DNA of 64,000 nucleotides from Norana najaformis (lineage: Eukaryota; Annelida; Clitellata; Crassiclitellata; Hormogastridae): the NCBI GenBank assembly GCA_964023275.1, contig OZ029914.1, positions 30,759,351 through 30,823,350 on the forward strand, read 5' to 3'. The notes under the pieces were generated by a model that was not told the origin of the DNA, did no database searches, and worked only from the letters and a program-made list of their open reading frames with translations. Every line of letters starts with the position of its first letter. Positions within the stretch are counted from its first letter, which is position 1. The position numbers and the translations under genes are program-made. Below are positions 60,004 through 64,000 of this stretch, piece by piece.

Positions 60004-60160
60004 GGTCTTCTGGCAATCGGACTTGGTTCTTGCCATGGCATCTTTGGACAACCCCACTGACTTGACGCAGCGCTTGTGAATAAGCTGTTACTCTGCGCTT
60101 AGCTTTTAAGTAGCGCTTTAGAAATTTCGAGTTTATGATAACGATTACTAGCATGGTTAA
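59940..60160 (-). mobile_element. Family A interspersed repeat, decayed (minus), with TGTC/TC run
   Basis: On the minus strand the part from AAATTTCTAAAGCGCTACTT to the purine-rich end matches the 5' module at 7828-8015 (a shared CACAAGCGCTGCGTCAAG-like block). A (TGTC)n(TC)n run (59951-60003) occupies its 3' side. Confidence 0.55.
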
Positions 60161-60300
60161 GGTTAAGAAAACTTTGATTTGCCTGCCACCCAACTGTACG
60201 GCCTATATGATTACAGTTGCCAGGTTAAGCTATTAGACCTTATGGGTTTGTAAGCCTCTTTGACTGTATTCAGGTCGATTCGCAACTATGTGAGTTTCTG

Positions 60301-60501
60301 GATGGATACCTGGATGGATGGATGGATGGATGGATGGATGGATGGATGGATGGATGGACGGACGGACGGACGGGCGGGCGGATGGATTGTAGGCCTAGAT
60401 GCATAGACGCATGGACTGATGAATGGATGGATGGATGATGGATGGATGGATGGATGATGGATGGATGGATGGATGGGTGGATGGGTGGATGGATGGATGG
60501 A
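60301..60501. repeat. (GGAT)n tetranucleotide tract
   Basis: GGAT units with GGAC, GGGC and GGGT variants for about 200 bases. It is the complementary type to the CATC tract at 3057. Confidence 0.93.
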
Positions 60502-61904
60502 TAAGGTTATGGTTATATGGATATATAGATGACTCGACGAATGTTGCTGAACGGTAATTGAAAACTTAAACTCTATGAGGTCGGATTACGGCCTCGCACG
60601 CGCCAATTATAACGTATAGACGAGACCAGGGGTGGGGTGAGTGTTGCGGCCGCCCCGGGCGGTGCTTTCTAAGGGGCGGTAAAGACGGCGGAAAATTATT
60701 TTTAAAAACATATTTTATCATCTGCACCAACAATTTCAATGTTGATCGCATGAAAGACAATGAGAGCCCGTGTTCCAAAGATCCAAAGATTGTGGTGATG
60801 AAAACTTGAGAGTCAATAGTGGGCCTATTGAGTTTCAACTCTGGAATTGAACTGAACTGGCGTATCATTCTCTCTCCTCTCTGTCTCTCTGTCTCTGTTT
60901 CTGTCTTTCTCTGTCTCTGTTTCTGTCTTTCTCTGTCTCTGTCTCTTTCTCTGAAAGCCCCTTATCCAGTATTAATATTGGAGCTTAACTATTGGTCGCC
61001 GCTGTCAAAACAGCCCTCTCTCTTCTCTCTTTATACCCAACCGTTGTCTCTCCTCTGCCCTGCCTCTGTCTTGCAGGATGAATATTGCTCGCAAAACTTC
61101 ATTCCCTCTGAATCAATAAGAAGAAAGGCTGTCTTTCAAGGACCAGTTTTACGCTTTCTATAGTTTCCAGGCCTATATAGTCAGGTTCTAATCAAATACA
61201 CGAGGCCCTAGGCAGTCGCTTCACTGACTTTTCCCTAAGGCCAGAGCCGGCATTAGGTGAAATTCAGCGAGGCGACGGCATCGACTGTGGCGCTGTCATA
61301 AAGTCGTGGAATATTTGTAAGGTGTATAATATTCAATTTTAGTACTTTTTGTTCATCACACTGTGCATTTCGCTTGCCTTGATCAAAAATGAAGTGACAG
61401 AAACTAAGCGAAGCGCAGCTTAGGAAAAGTTTAAGAAAAAGTTTAGAGAAAAAACAGCAGCTTCAAGTTCCATGTAGTTTATGGCAGTTTTGAAGAGAGG
61501 CAACAGTTCTTCATGTCCGAGACAATGAATCCCGTGTGCGATAGAAATTTAATCAGTCAGTAAATAGGGTAAATAACCCTGCGTCAGGCCAAGAGTACAT
61601 AAACAAACACAATACACTTAAACTTCCATACTATGACAAAGAAAACGTAACATTAGAAGAGCTGTATATACAGAGTTTGATCTGTATGAGGAAAGAGGTT
61701 TTACTCTCAATGGTTCAGACTAACTCTCGTTGAAAATACATTTCCCCATGACATTTCGCTTCTGTTCCTGGTCTTCTCTCCCCATTGCTATACTAGTCAC
61801 AAATCAAAACCTGCGTATATGAATGATATATTATTAAATGCGTATATCAATTTAAAAAACTAAAACTGATGCAAGTTAAGGTCGACGTCAACGGCCTTAG
61901 TAGT
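60502..61904. other. Spacer, no supported gene
   Basis: CT/CTGT-rich at 60865-60955. A GC-rich start (CAGGGGTGGGGTGAG near 60628) resembles a hAT terminus without a partner. No gene was seen. Confidence 0.35.
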
Positions 61905-62097
61905 TGCAAGATGTCGCTAGATACGGGACACGGGGTCTCTGTATCGCAGGACTTGCCGTTTACTTCCTTGCTCAAATTCTACTCGCAATGGTTACAGTTC
62001 AGGGTCTTTGCACGAAGTTCGCGCAGGAGGCGGAAACTCGCAATCGCTAGATTAAGATACAAGAGCGCTACCGATGGGACACCGTGTCACACATTTC
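61905..62097 (-). mobile_element. tRNA-derived SINE, family B, decayed (minus)
   Basis: The minus strand retains the family head (GTGTCCCATCGGTAGCGCTC) and the AAGTAAACGGCAAGTCCTGCG block seen at 7238-7533. The B-box region is degraded. Confidence 0.6.
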
Positions 62098-62219
62098 TTT
62101 TAATATTTTAAATTATTTTTTATGCTTTATCTATATCAGATTGATGGAGACAGAGAACAGACGAGAGGAAAGAACATAAGAGTGTTGTTACGAAACAAAA
62201 CGTATTCGAAAGACTTCAC

Positions 62220-62282
62220 AAATTTATCTTAAAACCTTTCGATATATAGTGTATATATATCGAAAGGTTTTAAGATAAATTT
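62220..62282. repeat. Perfect 29-bp-arm hairpin
   Basis: Arms 62220-62248 and 62254-62282 are exact inverse complements around a five-base loop GTGTA. The arm core is CTTAAAACCTTTCGATATAT. Surrounding DNA (62098-63245) is AT-rich with no supported gene. Confidence 0.9.
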
Positions 62283-63241
62283 GACAAAAACTTCGAATCG
62301 CAACTTTATAACTGCTCATGTCTCCCTCTTTCATCACCGTCTCCTCTCTCCGTTCTTTCTCACTCCTCTATTTATATCCTCCTCACACCTTTTACCACTC
62401 CTTCCTTCATTCTAGAACTTTCTCTCTTAAGGCCTGTTCACAATGTTCAAAAATATACACGTCTTTGCGACAGCCGTTTGTGACAAGTGTACATAAAACT
62501 TATATAGTGTGTGATTTCCAGAGGGATTGGAACTGTTCCCTCCAGTTGAAACCTCCAGCGAAGATGCACTTGTCTCCTTCACAAACACTCCTCACTTCTG
62601 CTCAAAGTTCTTTCCCTACACTCTTCGCTCATGCAGCCACAAATCACGCCCTCAGCTGTATGTAATTGGCCGATGTATAAGATACATGCTATACAAAAAT
62701 ATGATATATTTATACAGTAATACATTATATATTTCAGTACATATATATAGCATAAATATATTATGATTACATATATATTCCGACTTATAAAAGAACTTGC
62801 ATCTATGCAGACTTGGCCGCAGTCAACTATATATATACATATATATATAATTACATATTTATAATATCTGTATGCATGATGTGACATACTTATATAATGT
62901 CTTTCTGTTCATTTGATATGGACGATCTCTAAATGCACCAACAATCGTGTATTGTATTTATCTTATAAGCAGAAACAGATACAGTATCTGCTATCAATGA
63001 GATGAACAGAAAAGAGGCTTTGTTGCTGCTGCTGCTGCTGCCGAAGATGAGAGGTTCGAAGTTCACGCGGCTGCTGCGGCAGGCGTCACATGTGTGGACA
63101 AGCATCCTCGCGTGCCTGGAAGATTCAGGGATGATTTCACGTATATTTATGCTACGGTTGAACTATGAATTAACATGATGTAGAGCATCACATCTATACA
63201 AATAAACTTATGTCTAGTAAGGGGAGCTACCAATGTGGCCC

Positions 63242-63245
<4 letters not shown>

Positions 63246-63280
<35 letters not shown>

Positions 63281-63350
63281 GAGAGAGACAGAAACATGAG
63301 AGAGAGAGAGTGAGAGTGAGAGAGAGACAGAAAGAGAGAGAGACAGAGAC

Positions 63351-63390
<40 letters not shown>

Positions 63391-63411
63391 AGAGAGAGAG
63401 TGAGTGAGACA
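63246..63411. repeat. (GA)n microsatellite tract
   Basis: GA dinucleotides with CAGA and GTGA interruptions, about 165 bases. The Ser/Leu-repeat frames on minus are artefacts. After it, 63412-64000 has no supported gene. Confidence 0.93.
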
Positions 63412-64000
63412 GCGTGAGTGTCAGGAGGATATTTGACCTGGGCATCAATCTCTCCAGTTAACCTCAAATTCTCACCTACTTCACTATACACATGAGGCAG
63501 GAGTGACCCAGGGAGTGTTTAAAAGTTGTGTGAGCCAACTTCAGTCAAGTATATACGTCAGGAGGACAAAATTATACATTTTGTTGGCTTTGATACCGAC
63601 TCTGATATAGACCTACGCCTTTTATCATAAAAATACTTAGCTACACAGAGTGGTTGCATGGCTATCAGGGCCCCCACAGAATACTCGTAATTCATCAGTC
63701 TCTGAACGGGCCCCCGCTCTTTTCGATTTCGCACCCGGGCCCCCATCTCCCGCAGTTGCAGATCCTGCGGGCACATAGTTAGGCTACTCTACTGGCGATA
63801 GACTAAACTTATCGTCCTTCACATGGTACAGATAACGTCTGCGGGAGACGTATATACGTCTGATGACATAACTTTTAAGAGTGGACACAATGCTGTTGAC
63901 ATATGCGAACATACACATGTAGGTCTATAACTGTATATATATATGGAATATATTAAACGTATATAAATGAATGCGTAAATAAATACACTGCTTAACTTAT

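Noticed and set aside
60620-60700. hAT terminus CAGGGGTGGGGTGAG
   Set aside because: No matching opposite end was found within several kilobases.
61075-61160. Second exon for the signal-peptide gene at 59751
   Set aside because: The acceptor CTTGCAG is good, but the required phase gives an immediate TGA.
63640-63780. hAT-like element suggested by CAGGGCCCCCA and later GGGCCCCC runs
   Set aside because: Terminal inverted repeats and target duplication could not be paired.

Overview
The window is animal nuclear DNA. It holds a spliced gene with GT-AG introns, several classes of metazoan transposon, tRNA-derived SINEs and many long simple repeats. Nothing looks prokaryotic: there are no operons and no Shine-Dalgarno-led genes. 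A Ty3 element of the integrase-first (Gmr1-like) type, L2/CR1-like LINE fragments, piggyBac, THAP and Maverick/Polinton relics, and 0.1-1.3 kb introns suggest an invertebrate, probably marine (mollusc, other lophotrochozoan or non-vertebrate deuterostome). The sequence alone does not settle the phylum.

Layout. 1-12 kb is gene-poor: a 0.56-kb near-palindrome (1964-2527), a 0.65-kb CATC/CCTT tract, a purine tract, a CTTAC pentamer field, nested hairpins around a TA tract (8564-9182) and several SINE copies. 12.14-17.48 kb is a complete LTR-to-LTR Ty3-type retrotransposon with 181-182 bp LTRs and a 5-bp target duplication; its pol order is protease, integrase, reverse transcriptase, its RNase H is gone and its frames are broken. 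17.8-18.8 kb is a C2H2 zinc-finger exon followed by a long, interrupted reading frame. 20.9-28.3 kb has LINE RT, piggyBac and THAP relics plus local duplications. 28.3-36.4 kb is a repeat complex: a 186-bp tandem array with a 930-bp higher-order repeat, a shorter inverted array, flanking inverted repeats, two LINE junctions, a Maverick/Polinton polymerase relic and a 245-bp TA tract. 36.8-38.5 kb (minus) is an intact 563-codon intronless gene of a dispersed, probably transposase-derived family; a decayed copy lies at 56.6-58.0 kb.

The one clear host gene is a rabaptin (Rab5/Rab4 effector) on the plus strand, 41722-54077. I read it as 17 coding exons with fully compatible splice phases and a 701-residue product. 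It has coiled coils with stretches closely matching vertebrate rabaptin-5, an N-terminal FGPMM motif and a C-terminal FYVE-type zinc finger. The rest is intergenic DNA with SINEs, MITE-like pieces, a 29-bp perfect hairpin (62220-62282) and one candidate signal-peptide first exon at 59751-59856.

No defence system, CRISPR array or gene cluster is present. The items most worth following are the integrase-first retroelement, the open-frame 186-bp higher-order satellite and its inverted partner, the 563-residue family, and the unusual ends of the rabaptin.
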